In this document: one piece after another, positions 26,475 through 40,389 of the stretch
How the letters are laid out: the number at the start of each line of letters is the position of its first letter
Numbering within the stretch: the first letter of the stretch is position 1
NCBI RefSeq assembly: GCF_002443255.2
Contig: NW_019211457.1
Location: 49,005,233-49,069,232 of the forward strand
Direction: 5' to 3'
Length of the DNA: 64,000 nucleotides
Source: Varroa destructor
Lineage: Eukaryota; Arthropoda; Arachnida; Mesostigmata; Varroidae
Translations under genes and position numbers: made by a program
The notes under the pieces: model-generated
The model's database searches: none
Seen by the model: the letters and a program-made list of their open reading frames with translations, nothing else
What the model was told of the DNA's origin: nothing

Positions 26475-28430
26475 CGAAATAAATTGGAACAAAATCGATT
26501 AAATTATTAGGCGAATAAAATACTTACATAAATTCTTTGAATGTGTTAACAGTAATATCCCTTGGAATCGAAAGGTCTGCGTGACCAAGATGTACCAAAA
26601 GTGCAAAGAATCTAAAAAAACTAATCGTTTGGCCTTATTTGGACCACTCAGTAGATAACAGATATAGCCCTTTTGGAACCAGCTTCTGATTCAGCGTATA
26701 AAAAAATTCCGAGGTCATCAGAAATGTTTTTGTGTAGTTTGTTGATGAACTTCAAACTTTTTGAACCCGACATTTATAGCGGGTATACCCCTTTTCGCCT
26801 TATTTTATTGTCTGTCTGCATTCAAAGCAGACAACTCTTACTAGAGATGTCCTAGACATCCTTTGAAACTCCCGGAGAATAGAATCATGTTGTATAGGTA
26901 TTCAAAAGCCTTTGAAATGTGGCAAGTAAGACACATTTTTAAATAGATTTACGTCATTTGGAGTGTGGAAAGCTGTTTTTTTTTGCCAGCCGGACAAGGA
27001 TCTGCTGGTAAAGTCTTTTAGATCTTGTTTGTCTACTGTACATCTTGGCTACATTAATTTTTAGGGCCTTTGATCGGTCCTTGGGGTTATCGTTATAGGC
27101 ACATGCATAAGATTTCATCCAAGCATATTTTCATTAAATTCAGCTTATAAATAAAAACATCCGTTTTTTTCGAATTTGTTCAAATGAAAAGAGTGAAGAA
27201 TATTTAGAAAGTCGTCAGTTCGTAACAACGAAAGCACATTTAATTTTGTTGTCGAGTTAACTTATGGTGGTTACATAAACATAAAATTGTACAGATTTTG
27301 TGCTAGATATTTAATTTTGATTGGAGTAATAAAAGGAAGCCCAAGGGCTTCGGAGGGTCTTGATCATCGCTTTGCTCGACATTCGTTGTAATTTTGAGTA
27401 AATATGGACGGCTTCATTAGGCACCACTCACAGTGAATTAAGTTCTGGTGCGAACCAAATGCGTGATCAACAGTCCCGTTGTCTTTCAAAACTTGTAGTC
27501 GTCACGAGGCGGTTTCAGAAGTCGTCTCTGTTCCGAATATAGTAGACTTTGGTCTATTGGACAGATATGATTAAGGTTGTGTAGAATAGCTATTACACTT
27601 CTAGTCTTGAATCGAAACCCGACCCCAGCGGCATTCTTGCGCTTCGTGCAATTTTTGTAGCACGAGTTAAATATATATAGGCTGCTTTTTGAGGTTTGTA
27701 ATTAAAACGTATGCACTCTTAAAGCTTCTCCTCACAATGTGTACAGAGTGGTAAAGGCGTTGATAGGAGACGAGACGGACACCCGTCTGGCCGCGCTGCT
27801 GTTAGCGACAGATAAATGGTACATTATTCCGCAGAGCTCATTTGATCACGTTGCGTAGATATCCGACGAAAATGATACCGTAATAGCGCATATTATCTCG
27901 CTTATTACTCGAGGCAAAGTTTTCCTTAAAAAAAATACTAATACTACTTTATATCTAATTATTTTATCCAAAGGAAAGCATTTAATATCTCTTTTTCTAA
28001 TGACTAGGATAGGTGAAACCCAAAATAGAGGCCACTTACCACACATAGAGGCCTTTGTCACATGCCAGAATGATAATGACCTTTGATAACTACTAGTGAT
28101 CAATCCGCTCCCCCTCCTTTGCATTCTTGTTTTATCCTTACCAATATATTTATTATTTAATGCATTATGCAAAAGTGTATTTACTTTTGGTATTTTTCAA
28201 CACAGACCCTAAAGTATTACTAATCGTAAATTAATGAAGGTTAATCAATGAGCTATCGAAACACAGCAGAAGCCTTTATACGAAGTTGACGGTTTCCATT
28301 CGCCCCAAAAGTCATCCTACGATTAGGTCATGAACCAAGTTGACTTAGACCACAATCAGCACAGGTCTATCATTTGCCAACGTTATTTCAATCTGCTAGT
28401 TTATGGTCATAAGAGTCTACTAAGGGTCAG
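26475..28430. other. AT-rich non-coding stretch, nothing recognised
   Basis: The longest open frame (27846-28172 minus, 108 codons) lacks coding composition or splice support. No repeats of note were seen. Confidence 0.5.
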
Positions 28431-28684
28431 CTAGCTGGAATGCCTCTCAGGAGACAAGAAGCCAAGCCATGCGAGGAAGTGTATTAAGAATAGCTCACAA
28501 CCAATCCAGCTCTCCGATGTCAACACCTGTCCTAAGTTCCAACGGCGAACCAGAGCTGACCTAACGTACTGCTGGAGCATTCATGCATGTTGAATAAGTA
28601 GCTGTACATTATGTCTGCGTGCATTGTATATGGACTTTTGGTTACATTAGTAATGTTTAGCATTCACTAGCTGGGTAAAAGCTC

Positions 28685-29259
28685 TCAATTTTCTGCTTGG
28701 CCTTGTTCGGTTTGCCGCATTTGCGGAGCTACCCGACAGACTCGTCTGCTTTTGTGGACTGCGGCGTGTAGCTTGCCACAGTCGTAATTAATTCTTCCGT
28801 ATGAGTTCGCATCTTCTGCGGTAGTTTTATTCGCACACGCATCAAACTTTGCAGATCTATTTGTATTGCCTAATAGGCCTGCGAATTCTAGATTGAGCCC
28901 AACCTCGTCGGGAAGAGCTAGCTTTACCTTGATGAATTTTTTTTATTTGCCTGCTTGTATTTTTGATACGGCCTAGGAAATGTTCTGGTAAGGCAGCCGC
29001 CTTCTCTGGAGAGAAACAGTAAAAAAAGCTCACCCTTGGTGCTCTTACAGATGTCCGTAATCACCATCTTCAGCTCATAGCAGGCGCGAAACCACGAGCC
29101 GGACACGACTAGCTTGCCCACCAATTTGCGATCCATGTACTGTCGCCCACACAGTGGAATTTACTGTAGGTCTAGTTCCGGCGAAACCACAGTTGCGACC
29201 CCGCTAGGCTGTTCAACGGCCTGATTAAAGCCTGCAGACCAATAGTCCTTGAAGACCAT
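28685..29259 (-). pseudogene. Coding-like block on the minus strand, broken by a stop and a frame change
   Basis: The minus strand reads three adjacent protein-like segments. From an ATG at 29259, 32 codons (including FKDYWSAGFNQAVEQPSG) run to a TAA at 29161-29163. The same frame then continues from 29160 through 42 codons (including MDRKLVGKLVVSGSWFRACY) to 29035, just before a GGTGAGC donor-like site. A different frame runs from about 28937 to a TGA at 28685-28687, with VKLALPDEVGLNLEFAG and NYDCGKLHAAVHKSRRV. The block is GC-richer than its flanks. Either this is a disabled gene copy, or the pieces are small exons with a misjudged boundary. A very short (28-base) GTGAGC...CTCTCCAG interval would restore another plausible frame but is too short for a normal intron. 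The family is not recognised. Confidence 0.35.
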
Positions 29260-29289
29260 GCAAATGGCTTATATTTAATCGTTTTCTAT

Positions 29290-32200
29290 ATATATATTAA
29301 GTATTGGGTATGTGCTTGTTAATTAAATCGACCTAGTTCATAAACTGCTCACCTTTTTAAAATCTTGCTGTCTCTACCATTGATTTCTGAGGAGCTCCAG
29401 ATTTATAAATATGCGCAAATTAATAAAACAGTTTTTTAGCAGGAGTATATTTAACGGATTAAGGCGTAGGCTATTACTTACCTGCCTTAAATTCTCAACT
29501 TAAATAACGTTTTCTAATAGTTAGACAGATTATAATATGATGTACTCAATAGAAACAATGATACAAGTTAGGATCACAGGCGTCTTTTTATATTTAGAGA
29601 ACGAAATGGCACACACTGCGGTAACCATATTTGAATGAATAGTATTATAGCAGCACTGACTGCATATTATAGCTTGCCTAAGTATTCTGTCTATGAGAAA
29701 AAATTTCTATACGTATTATTGCTTTCACCGCTTGCAATAAATAAGATAATTTTTATCAAAATTACAGATCTGGCGATCAGCGATGCATCTTAGTACTTAT
29801 ATGATATTTAGGTTCAATACAGCCTACTTTCTTTTACAGTGCTTCCATAATGGGCTAAAAGCCATAACCATATGTACCCGTAATAACTAACTTTACTTAA
29901 AAACGCGGTAACTATTATAACCAAAGTGGTTACATTTACTGTAACGTGAGCCGTTGATTTTATGCCAAAACTTCTGCTACATCTTACTAGTTGATTAATG
30001 TTCATCTAGTCAGTCGAATGTCTGTATAGTGATTGAAAAATTAAAAATCGTACCACACATGGTCGTTTTTGCACAACATATGAAATAAATATTTGGGGTC
30101 AGCAGAGATGAGATATGGGGGCAAGGGGTGCCAGAGAGCAGAAGCAAGGGCCGCTTCCATTAGAAACCATCGTTGTGGCATGTTATCGAAGTGCTTACTA
30201 GAGTGTGGCCACATATAGACGCTGTGTCTACCATGCATACTACCTATTTGAGTAGAGAACAAAATATGAAGCGTTTTCAGTTAATAGGCGGATAGTAAAC
30301 AGTGCATTACATTTAGTAAATATAACATATGTCACAAAACTTTTTTAATTTCTTTAGGAAAATACCACTTCCACATTTGTACAAATCATAATTATTTTTT
30401 TTAATGCTTTTTGGGAAATACTGCGCTGGAAATCTCCATGGGTGCGATTGTAGTTTTAACAAAGGAAACTATCCAACAATGTACAGCTAAACGGTTATAT
30501 AACTCATCACTATAACTTACTTCAAAGGAGTGCTCGAACACCTCTAATTAGCTGTAAATCGGTCTTCGGAGGTTTTACCTATACGCCACTTAATAAGATG
30601 ATTCTAGAAAAAGGTAACATTTTTCTGGTGGGAATACTATATTTCTATCGATTCTCCGAGCCTGTTTATTTATTTTACGCACACGAGTACCGTATTTAAA
30701 CTTTGTTTCGTAAGCTGCCGACTATCTTTTTAGGCAGGGCCTGCATTGTTAGGCTTGCTACCCTTTTTCTATATCTGTCATATTTTTAAAAAGTAGTGAC
30801 GTATGGTGATGCGCGATTGCCATGTAACCTAGGGCAATACGTAGGCATGATGCAGCTGCAAGTTTACTGTATCTATATTTTACTGATGCAAAAATTTATT
30901 TCGATCTCTAATTTCGTTAACATAAGTTACTCGAACAATATATAGCGGTTATCTGAAAGAAACGGAACGTCATCGAAACTACCTATTGTTTCGAGCCAAC
31001 TACCACTCCAAGCTGCAGGGAAATCAATCATATTTCTTAAATTAGGATAAGCTGTATCTACTTAAGTAAGTTCCACGTTAGATCTTCACTCAATGTAAGG
31101 TGAATCGACATCTCAGTTTCAAAAGGATTCTTTGTGTTTATTTAGGAACTAGTGTATATTTAGCGACCTTCGATGTGAATATCGGCTGATAAGCGAAAAG
31201 TCATAAACCAAGAGACGTCGTCACGTCTCTCCTGTCTTTTGGGTTGTTGTCAAACATTAGCTGCGGATCTCATATGTATTTGAACGATCGAAATTGAATT
31301 TAACTTTTCCGGACGGTTCTGTTTATTAAGATGTATTAAAAATAATAATAATAAAAATAAGATCATTCGAAAAGCGTCTCCTATTAAGAAAAATAGGCCT
31401 CGAATTTAAAATTAAATTCCGTCGCCAACAGCAAAAGCTAGCAACTATAAGGGAACAATTTGGCTTCCATCTGAATTTCTCATCCACTGGACTTTCGAAT
31501 CGAAATTAACCGCTTTGATGCAGTCTCAACCCTTGTTATGTTTTAGCTTGCTTTAGGCACGTCGTTCGAACTTGAGCACTATACGGGTTTGAATTAATAC
31601 TGCAAACCAGAGGTGAGATCTTGTAGTTTGTTTCCAGTGAGAGAACCGCCTATTTCACGAAAGTTTTTATTGAGAAACATCGAATGCAGTAATTTCGACA
31701 AACTTCGCAAATCTGTATATCTTCTATGTAATAATGTGTGGGAACCACAACAGACGAACAGACGCCTCGAACTTGAGGAAAACTGGACTGTTGCTTTGAA
31801 CGACATCTTCCCGGATGTTGCTTAGAACAGTGACAAAATCGTAATGAGTCTCCACAGGGATTTTTTATTTTAGTACATATATACGCGGCTGATGTGCATA
31901 GACTTGACATACCCGTTTTATTCCCTTCTGTGACAGGAATTGATTGGGTGTGTGAGGCCAGTATTTTGGGCGCGGATATTAAGCATTTTCTAACCCAGGT
32001 GAAGCAAGTTCATAAACGTTCAACGTTTATGTTAACTTTTTCAAGTTCCACGTAATGTTAAAAAAGCAAGTTCAAAGTCATCAAAACTCAATGCATGATT
32101 GTTTCTAAGTTAGCTACATGCATCCGAAAATACATTTCGGATTTTATTTTATTTGAAGAAGTAGGTACTACTAAGGCTAATGAGCGAGTGTTAGATATTC

Positions 32201-32630
32201 TTAATTATAGTTTTGATCCTTGAATGTTTGAAATGTTTATTCGTTACTTCTTTATTTAACTACGCCAGGTATAAACTCTAACGATGGCATCATTCAATGC
32301 CATTATAATGAAGTATAAAAAATGTTTTACTTTTGTAGTAAATGCTAAGCCACATCAATTTACATGTGCCAAACCGAATAACGTTTTAATAGCTTGAACA
32401 TACTTTTTACCCACTATTATATATTCGAAATTGGTTGCCTCCATGTCACAGACATTATTGCCTATTGCTGGCATATTAGATGATGACTAGGTATCTGTCA
32501 CAATTTGGGTCATCTTAAAAATGACGTAATTGACCAAGAGTTCAGGCCTTGTTTAAGAGCACCCATTTTACCAACCTTAGAACTATAAAGGCAATATGCC
32601 CATTACTTATCCGATTCACGTATCAATATA
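29290..32630. other. AT-rich non-coding stretch, nothing recognised
   Basis: Overlapping 70- to 86-codon frames at 31594-31910 are open on both strands without splice support. No mobile element was recognised. Confidence 0.5.
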
Positions 32631-32633
32631 TAA

Positions 32634-32975
32634 CGTATAACATATAGTGAGAAAGGAAGATATTACCGTGGCAAGAGCAAAAACTTGTTGTCTTTCTTAG
32701 CTCAGCTTTATGAAGAAGTCGACTCCTACATTGGCGTTCTCGTTAGCGATCTCGTACAAAAGACTAGCTACCAATTCTCGAAAACGGAAGCACTGTTACG
32801 CTTTCTTTTTCTGATTTATCATATTTTGACCACTGAAAGTTATTTTTCATGCCAAAGCGATGCGGATATATCGTCGTTGATGATAGTTTTAATGGATGAA
32901 CCGAGTGGACGATGCTCATCGATAAGCAAGAACATTGAATTTGATGATTTACTGTTGAAATCGCAAAACCACTAG
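32634..32975 (+). CDS. Open frame with protein-like composition, unproven
   Basis: A plus-strand frame is open for 113 codons up to a TAG at 32973-32975, with no upstream ATG. Its composition is protein-like: EEVDSYIGVLVSDLVQKTS, a hydrophobic LLRFLFLIYHIL segment, then an acidic tail ending IEFDDLLLKSQ. A few open stretches this long are expected by chance in 64 kb of this base composition. No strong acceptor, polyadenylation signal or known domain was seen. Confidence 0.2.
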   Translation, partial: RITYSEKGRYYRGKSKNLLSFLAQLYEEVDSYIGVLVSDLVQKTSYQFSKTEALLRFLFLIYHILTTESYFSCQSDADISSLMIVLMDEPSGRCSSISKNIEFDDLLLKSQNH

Positions 32976-32979
32976 GTAT

Positions 32980-35900
32980 TCATATACGATACACTGCATT
33001 TACTCGAACTTTGGCTGACGGAGGCTGCGGTTGCCGGTTCAAAGACTGGCATCGACACTACGCGTATGATAGGATAAACAAGCCTTATGGGACCTACTCA
33101 GTTCTCTAAGCCATTACGTATAAATGTTATTTTTTAATACTGCCTACAAAAGCTTTCTATAGCCACACTGTCCTTTTTTGCGCAAACAATATTTTTATTT
33201 TTCTTGAAAAATTTGAAATTCGAGCTGCGATTATTCAGAAGTACTTGAAACTAATAATTACATGTGGCCACTCTGATATGAATATTTTTATAACGTTGTA
33301 AACAACATTATTTGCATGAGAATTTCTATTCTACAAAACCTAGCATTTCCTTTTTCTATTTACGTTCTCCTATTTTAAATCACTGGAGCCCTATAAAGTG
33401 GCCCCATGGTGTCCTGTAGAGTTCAATTCCGTAGATATTTTGTTCTATAATATACTTTACACTTTGTTGTATTAGATTGACAAAAAAATTTTTTGCTGTT
33501 TTAGTTCATTGCTTTATTATATATTATCTTGAAATCGTTGCATTTCCGAGAATGGTACATCCAGTCTAAAACCTGAACTTTCAAAAATGTGAGCAGTATA
33601 AAACGATAAGAACAGACTGTGAGCCTGTTGTTGGCAGAGAAAAAGAAATCGATTGCAGCTAAACAGTCATCCACCAATTCAATCGAAACAACGACAGGGA
33701 GTGTGATTACATTCATGTTATTGAAAGAAAGAAAAATATAGAGGGAACCACCGTACATTGCAGGGGAGGTAACGACCCCTTACGTCGAAAGACGGCACAC
33801 TGATTGTCACTATTCAACTGTGGAATAAATCTTGTCGGAAGAAATAAAAAGTTAAATCTGAGTTATCGCTTGATGACCCTGTTTTGTTTCTCACTGACCG
33901 TACCTCGATTATACCTTTTACTCGACAATTTCTGACAAAAAGGTATGTAACACACTATAAGATACAAATTGGGACGGGAGAGCTGTAAATAAAAAAAAGC
34001 AAGCACCTTTTCGAATTATTACTTCGAAACTTAAGATTTTTATTGGGCAAATCTCATCGAATTGATCCTGATAGTAAAAATGTATAAGTAAAAGTCGTTC
34101 GATATACTTTGATTATGTGGACCGAGTAGATATTACCACTAAATCTGTTACATGAATCATAATACCCCTCCTATATTACGCACGAACGTGCATATTAGGT
34201 AGAGGGCATATATATTACATCAGATACCTTGCTGATGTTAAAACCTAAAACACATTTGAAGCTGAAACTGCCGCCATCACAAACGATACGGGTTGTCTTT
34301 GAGACGGCCCATTAATGACAACGATCAATGTTCGCTAGCTATCTCTTCATCGATGATAGTAATTACTGCAGGACAACGAGGTATTGACGCAAGAGAAATG
34401 CCATGGTCAAATAGGCTCAGTCGTTTTTGAGTAAGGGCTCCGAACACTCCTTAGAGACTAATCGTAATCATAGGAAAATCATTAGCCTGGCCTGGAGAGG
34501 CGAAAAAAAAACAGTGGACTATATTAGTAGATAGCAGTAATTTGTGATACTTTTGTGATTTGTTTTTGGATTTGTTACTTTTGTGATTTGGTTTTGAATT
34601 TGATAAGTGGATATCGGAATTCGGATAAGTGGATTTTTTTTATCAGGCATTATATTTTTTCATACCTTGCGTCTTCTTAAGTGTAAAAACCGGAAAGCTA
34701 CCTGGAATCTGTTAATATCAAGGTCATCAAAAAGCTGGCGTTATTATAGTTCAAAAAGTTACATTTCTTTGCTGTTGGTGTTTCCGAGAAATTATCTTTA
34801 AAATGCGCACATACTTTCGCGTGTGATCTTGATTGAAATCTGTTCCTAACTTGCTAACTGGGTCCTTTTACTTGACTTTCGAAGGTTAAATATTTCTATC
34901 CCCACATTCACCTGCTTAAACAAAGTACGTCAGCGCGAGATGAAAATCCTGAAGTCCATTTAGTTAACGGCCTCTCTGTCGTCGACGACTTTAGTGACTC
35001 ACAAGCCAAGTACCGCTCTCATTGAGGCATTGGCCGTAAGAGACACAGTATGCGCTGCTCTCTAGGCGGAAAATAAGAGAATAGAAAAAATGAAAGAGAA
35101 AGAGCTTTGAGGCAGCATCTGACGTTAACTGCAAAATGTTAACTGCGTCCGTTCATTTTGCAGTAAAGGGAGAGGAGATGGGAAAGGCGCGAGAATTTCA
35201 AACACCTGTCGACTAACACCTACCTTGAAGGCACAACTGCTCTTACACGAGCCGCCTTCTACCTAAAAGGCCTTTACTGATTTCAGCGTTTTTTTTTTTC
35301 AAAACTAGTGCTTACGCAAAATTCCATGTAAACGTTTACCTGTTAACATATTAAAACGGCAAATGATTTGGATTGTGTAACTCACTTTGGTATATAACAC
35401 ATGCTTTTAAGAGTTCTATGGCAGTTAAAGGAGAAACACTACCTTAAATGCATTAGTTGTAATTTACTAATACAAATAATGGTAAGAAGTTTAATTAATT
35501 GTAACTCAAACATAATATATTAGGAGCTTCCAATCTACATAGAGAGCCCCAGTGAACTCCTGTGAAGATTTTTACCTTGGAAGACACAAAGCTGATAAAC
35601 ATAGAGAACAAATAAATTTAATTTTAAAATATGTTGCGTTTATTTAAAAAAGAAAGCGTGCCAGCGTTTGGAAATAACAATCCTAATTCTTTCATTATAT
35701 GATCATTTCCGTTTCCGATCTAGATGCGTCTTTTCATCGGCCATGGCATATACATAAAACTAGCCACCGAAAAATCAAATATCTCTCTATCTTTTAACAT
35801 AATATTGGTAACGCTCGCGGCGCGTTACGACGCAGTAATCTCTACTATATCTTAACTGCCCCTTTCGTCCAGAAAGATATATGTGTATATACGTGGGAAT

Positions 35901-38900
35901 AGGAAGCGCGCCCTCTCTCGAAAGGAAAGAACTTTTAGGTTACTGGTTATAAAACAAGCGTGACCCTCCTAGGTGAAAGGGGACAGCTATAAAGTTAGTT
36001 TAGTGCTAATAAAATACTGGCCGCCTTTATTATATAACCTTGACGGTGTACAATGACCACGCAGTTGCTCAGGTGTTTGCAACACATCTAACTGTACATT
36101 CATACCATAGAAAATTACATCACTTCTGTCGAGTGAAATTCCGACTGCTAAAATTCGGTTCGGAAAATATTTTGTTAAGAAGCTCATCCTTTTATGCCAC
36201 CCGAATCGTACTAGATAGTCGGACATCTCTCTTTCAGTCGGTTAACAACGTACTATTGCAAGGTAATTAAAAATAATTGAAATATATTGTTGAACACCAA
36301 TAACGAAACCTATCGGGCCTTCTCTATTTACTTAAGCGTTATATATCTATTCAAAGCAAGAAAATTTAGAGCTCTCTCTGTTACACTTTACAGATTAAAT
36401 AATTCAAACGCAGAGTCTACATGGAAATACAGACCGCAAATTCATCAAAGTAAGAAAGTAAAGATAAAAGGATATTTAAGATAGTTTTAACGCTTGTATA
36501 CCAAAGGAAAAACATCATGATGTTTCTGTTGTATTACTTTATATTGCACGTAGATCTATTTAAATACGCAATTGGGAGCTCAATTAAATATATATTGGGT
36601 ACCACATTTTCTTCAGTTGATTACATTCCTAAGCATGAGGCCATATAAACACTGATGCCTCCTTACATCGATGACTTCAGTGCGTGAAAATTTTTTTCAT
36701 CTCTGGCTTATCTCTGGATAGCTACTGGCTTAACAGTTTGCCGGCAGTTAGAAGGATTTGGTCGAGTATTCAAAACATAGTTAAATTTACTTTGGTATAA
36801 GATTTATTCTTCTAAACCGATTATTGACTTTAATATTTTTCTAATTGTTTATGTAGTTCTAAAATAGTGAAAATGCAGTACCTTGAAATAATGATTTTCC
36901 AAAACCCCATTTTTTCATACCTTTTGAATTGAAACTAAGCTATTACAAATAGAATGATGTACTTATGCGAAATTTTTAGATCAGCCTTTAAACTCCATAC
37001 TTCTCGTGCACGCACATCAGTGATAGCCAAGTTATGGATAGTTGTATCACCCTGTAATATGTTTTACCCTTATACTTCCGTTTTGTATTCTGAATTCTTA
37101 TGCAGTGAGATATTATCGTTCTCTAGCCCATTCCTCACTGGTGTCGCAAGTATCGCCGTTAGAGAAACGTAGTTCGATTACCGGTTTCACTCAAATATTG
37201 AGCTTCTCTTTTTCATCGAAAATGTTAAAAAAACAGTACTGTGACCTTATGCGAGTGCGACTCTCTGGTCCGGTAGGCTTATGTAGTGTTGCATACTCAT
37301 TAAGATGTAGTTGTTGTTCTAAAGCGATCATTTACCAACAAGAGTGTGTTTTCCGTGTGCGGCAAGTTCGAACATTTGCCGAGAAGTTTTTGTCCCTTCA
37401 GAGAGCTTTTCTTGGGATGCGATGGCCACAGGTTAGAAACAGACTTCTTAAAAGTTTCGTGAAATAGACTGGCGTCACCTAGTATATCAACTGAGAATAC
37501 AAAATACGAACTGAGAGGTTGTATGGATGCAAGGCATATCTAGAAATACGTCGGCTATTATAAGATTTTAGTACGCTTTCAATAGATTGTGTTGCCGTCG
37601 TTGCCACGTAATATTGTAGGAGCTATTTTGTTCTGACCAGCTGCAGGTACCGATTTTCTATCAGCAATCGGTTTTCAATAGCAAAGGTAATTTGTCATGA
37701 TGCTCTCTCATGAACTCACGACAGATTTTGAATTTCCCGTATTTCGAAACAATATTTTTGAATATGCTCCTTCTAAAAGTCGTAAAGAATGCCGCTTCGA
37801 ATCAATGAAAGGACGAAAAGTATTCTACTCTTACTGTGCACGACGTGCCCATAATTTCAGTACATTGGGCTCTAAAAAGAGTAGCCTACCAGCTCATGTT
37901 GTGTGATGAATGGGCAAAAACTGACTGGATTCTTATCTTTTATGTATCCAAAATATTTCAGAAATAAATGACGAATTTGTTTCGTTCCTTTTTACTTAAC
38001 CAGAGAAAGTAATATAAGTTGTCACTGAGACTCTCTTGCAGTTTTCCAATATAGTTTATTTACATTGTTGTCCTAAACACTTCAGAAGATATTTTCAGGA
38101 CGTTCATGCACAGCGCAAGCATTTAGTGTTAGAAATATTTGCAAAAAAACAAAAACAAGCTAAACTTTTTGGTGATTAGATTGGTCTTTTATTCGGGTTT
38201 GAATCAGCCAGGCCTACGACTAACTAAGTAGAACCCATTTTTTCCTGGTAGGCGTTGTATAGACTTCAATACAAACGGTTCTTGTCAAACAGACAACCAC
38301 TATCAGCCGAAATAGATTTAAAAAAATGCCTTTGTTTACACATACATGTAGGATATACTATTGGTGAGAAGCATCGACTGCTTGTCTCTTTCAGCCGGAG
38401 GCTTGGCAAGGTACCACGTAGAAATAGATATAATAGATAGATAAACTATAATGAGTATCTGTCCAACAATCGTGAATGCCATTGTTAATCTAAATAATCG
38501 TAAGAAAATGCCTATAAGACGATAAAGTCTGAGATCGAAAGCTAGAGTGTAGTTAGATGCTAGACCGTATTAATACGTCACTTTAGAGTGATTATTTGAA
38601 AACGCGGTCCCTAACTTTAATAACGGTCAGCAATTTAATAAAAAAAATCTAATCTAACAACCATCGTACAATAAAATAGATAGGGAAGTTTTCCAGAAGG
38701 GATTCCTATTAAACTGTGACTTTACCTAGGTATGCAGATAGGCAAGGAGCCGTCCCATGCGTTCAGAAGTAAATGTTGATTTAGTCAACTAGTTCTTTCC
38801 AAAATGTAATTGCACTCATTTTTCTTTCTAAAGTTGTTGTAGATTAGACAGAAGTTTGGAGAAATTTACAACAAGTAAATCAGAACAACGAAATTTTAAA

Positions 38901-39500
38901 ATTTTAAAACAACGGGATTAAAGAATTTTAAATAGGACATGAAAACTACGTAATCTTAGAATGTATTGAAAAAGAGTTACATCACAGTCACTTTGAGCAG
39001 AAAGTTAGTGTGTAACAGTACGGTATATAGAGGGTCAAAAAATATATAGATGGATTAATTGTATTGTATTGATAGAAGTTGACTAGATGCTTCTCATTGA
39101 ACCCTACCTCCTATACACGTTACGCTTTACAAGCCATGCCACTTATCTAAAGCCTAAGTTTGTACCCAGCCTAGCTAGTGTATTATAACAATGAAATACT
39201 ATCATGACGCTTACTAGCGAATTTGCAGCGACCGATGATTTCACTTGAATATACATTATTATTATGGCTCTACGCTGAACACTTCACTAAGCTAGACTGT
39301 ATGTACATGCACTTCAAATACATATAAAGTACGAATGTCTGCATTAAGTTTTCCAAAAAATTTCAGGACTACACGACTATGTACACCGTTTTTATCGACG
39401 ACCTTTTGTCAACTTTGTAGTAACATCGTAGTCGTATCACCGTGGAATTGTATTTTTTTTCGAAGCGCAAAAATTGTGACAAGTGACTACTGCATTTTTC
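32980..39500. other. AT-rich non-coding stretch, nothing recognised
   Basis: Frames of up to 141 codons occur (37042-37467 plus), but the translation is rich in serine, leucine and cysteine and has no recognisable domain. Length alone is within chance expectation. The overlapping plus and minus frames at 35987-36270 are mutually antisense and unsupported. Confidence 0.45.
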
Positions 39501-39534
39501 TATTGAAACTAGATTAACACAACTAAAGGAGGTC

Positions 39535-40353
39535 TGATAAAACTGAAAAAGATTATAGTCTCATGGCGCAAGATCCGGGCGATACGGCGGACGCATCAGA
39601 ATCTTCTATCCAAGTTATCTCAAATCTTGCCAAGTAGTCAAATATGTATGTGGTCATGTTGAATTAATAGTGAATGACGACGCCTCTTCTGTTCATTGAT
39701 TATAGTCGCTATTTTTCAACGACTTGTTGTAATTCTACTAGTTGTTAAAAGTACAGGTCCAAATAAATCGCTAGGCAGTAGTCCATGACACACAATTCTT
39801 TTCCATTCTCATCAAACACATAGCATTACCTTTCTTGACACCAGTTTGGGCTTTACCAGATTATGGAGCTTTTCTTCGATAGACCATGGTCTTTTTCGCA
39901 CATTACTGAGGTACGTGACTTGCTATATATCACTCGTTGTCAACCGCTTTAGAAATAGCTTGACTTCGTTGCGTTTCAGTAGAGTTTTGCAGATAGAAGC
40001 ACTCGGGTCATTTTTTTTGCGTCGACTCATATGACATCCAAACATTGAGTAGCCAGTTTTCTTTCAAATGGCCTGAGAACATTTCACAGCAGATACTTGA
40101 TTACTCGGTGATTTGGTGGTTACTCGTCGTTCTTGGGCAACTTCTGCAATAATTTCATCATCTTTCGTTGTAATTGATTAACCACTACGAGGAGTATCCT
40201 CCACATTTCCACAACGAAAAGGACAGAAACACTTTTAAGCTGCTTTTGCCGATAACGCATTGAACCGCGCAATTTTTGATGGGCCTGGGTAGCATTTATG
40301 CCTTCTTCAAAATAAAATTGTAAAATATAGCAAAGGTTTGCATTTATCTTCAA
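39535..40353 (-). mobile_element. Decayed mariner transposase, second subgroup
   Basis: The minus strand preserves most of a mariner transposase in pieces. It starts near an ATG at 40353 with NLCYILQFYFEEGINATQAHQKL, the first helix-turn-helix. After a frame change comes PFRCGNVEDTPRSG then a stop, where the family has GRP, followed by TTKDDEIIAEVAQERRVTTKS. Next are LLKRNEVKLFLKRL and QVTYLSNVRKRPWS (the GDEKWVTYDN region, with its acidic residues lost to a stop), QLVELQQVVEK and RRGVVIHY (the region before the second acidic residue), and KILMRPPYRPDLAP then a stop and DYNLFQFYQ, matching HPPYSPDLAPSDYHLF. Several stops and shifts show it is dead. At about 0.82 kb it is shorter than a roughly 1.03 kb intact frame. 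Terminal inverted repeats were not identified. Confidence 0.85.
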
Positions 40354-40389
40354 AGCGTTCTATCCGAAGTCTGAACAAAGGGATCCTAC

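Noticed and set aside
27846..28172. 108-codon minus-strand ORF
   Set aside because: No coding composition, start context or domain.
33020..33055. T-arm-like GCCGG...CTGGC hairpin
   Set aside because: The remaining arms of a tRNA cannot be formed around it.
35987..36270. Antisense pair of 76- to 79-codon ORFs
   Set aside because: Both strands open over the same DNA; dozens of frames this long are expected by chance.
37042..37467. 141-codon plus-strand ORF
   Set aside because: With stop triplets near 7 percent of codons at this composition, about one frame this long is expected by chance. The translation has no domain and no splice or start support.
39846..40034. 62-codon plus-strand ORF
   Set aside because: It is the antisense shadow of the mariner relic on the minus strand.
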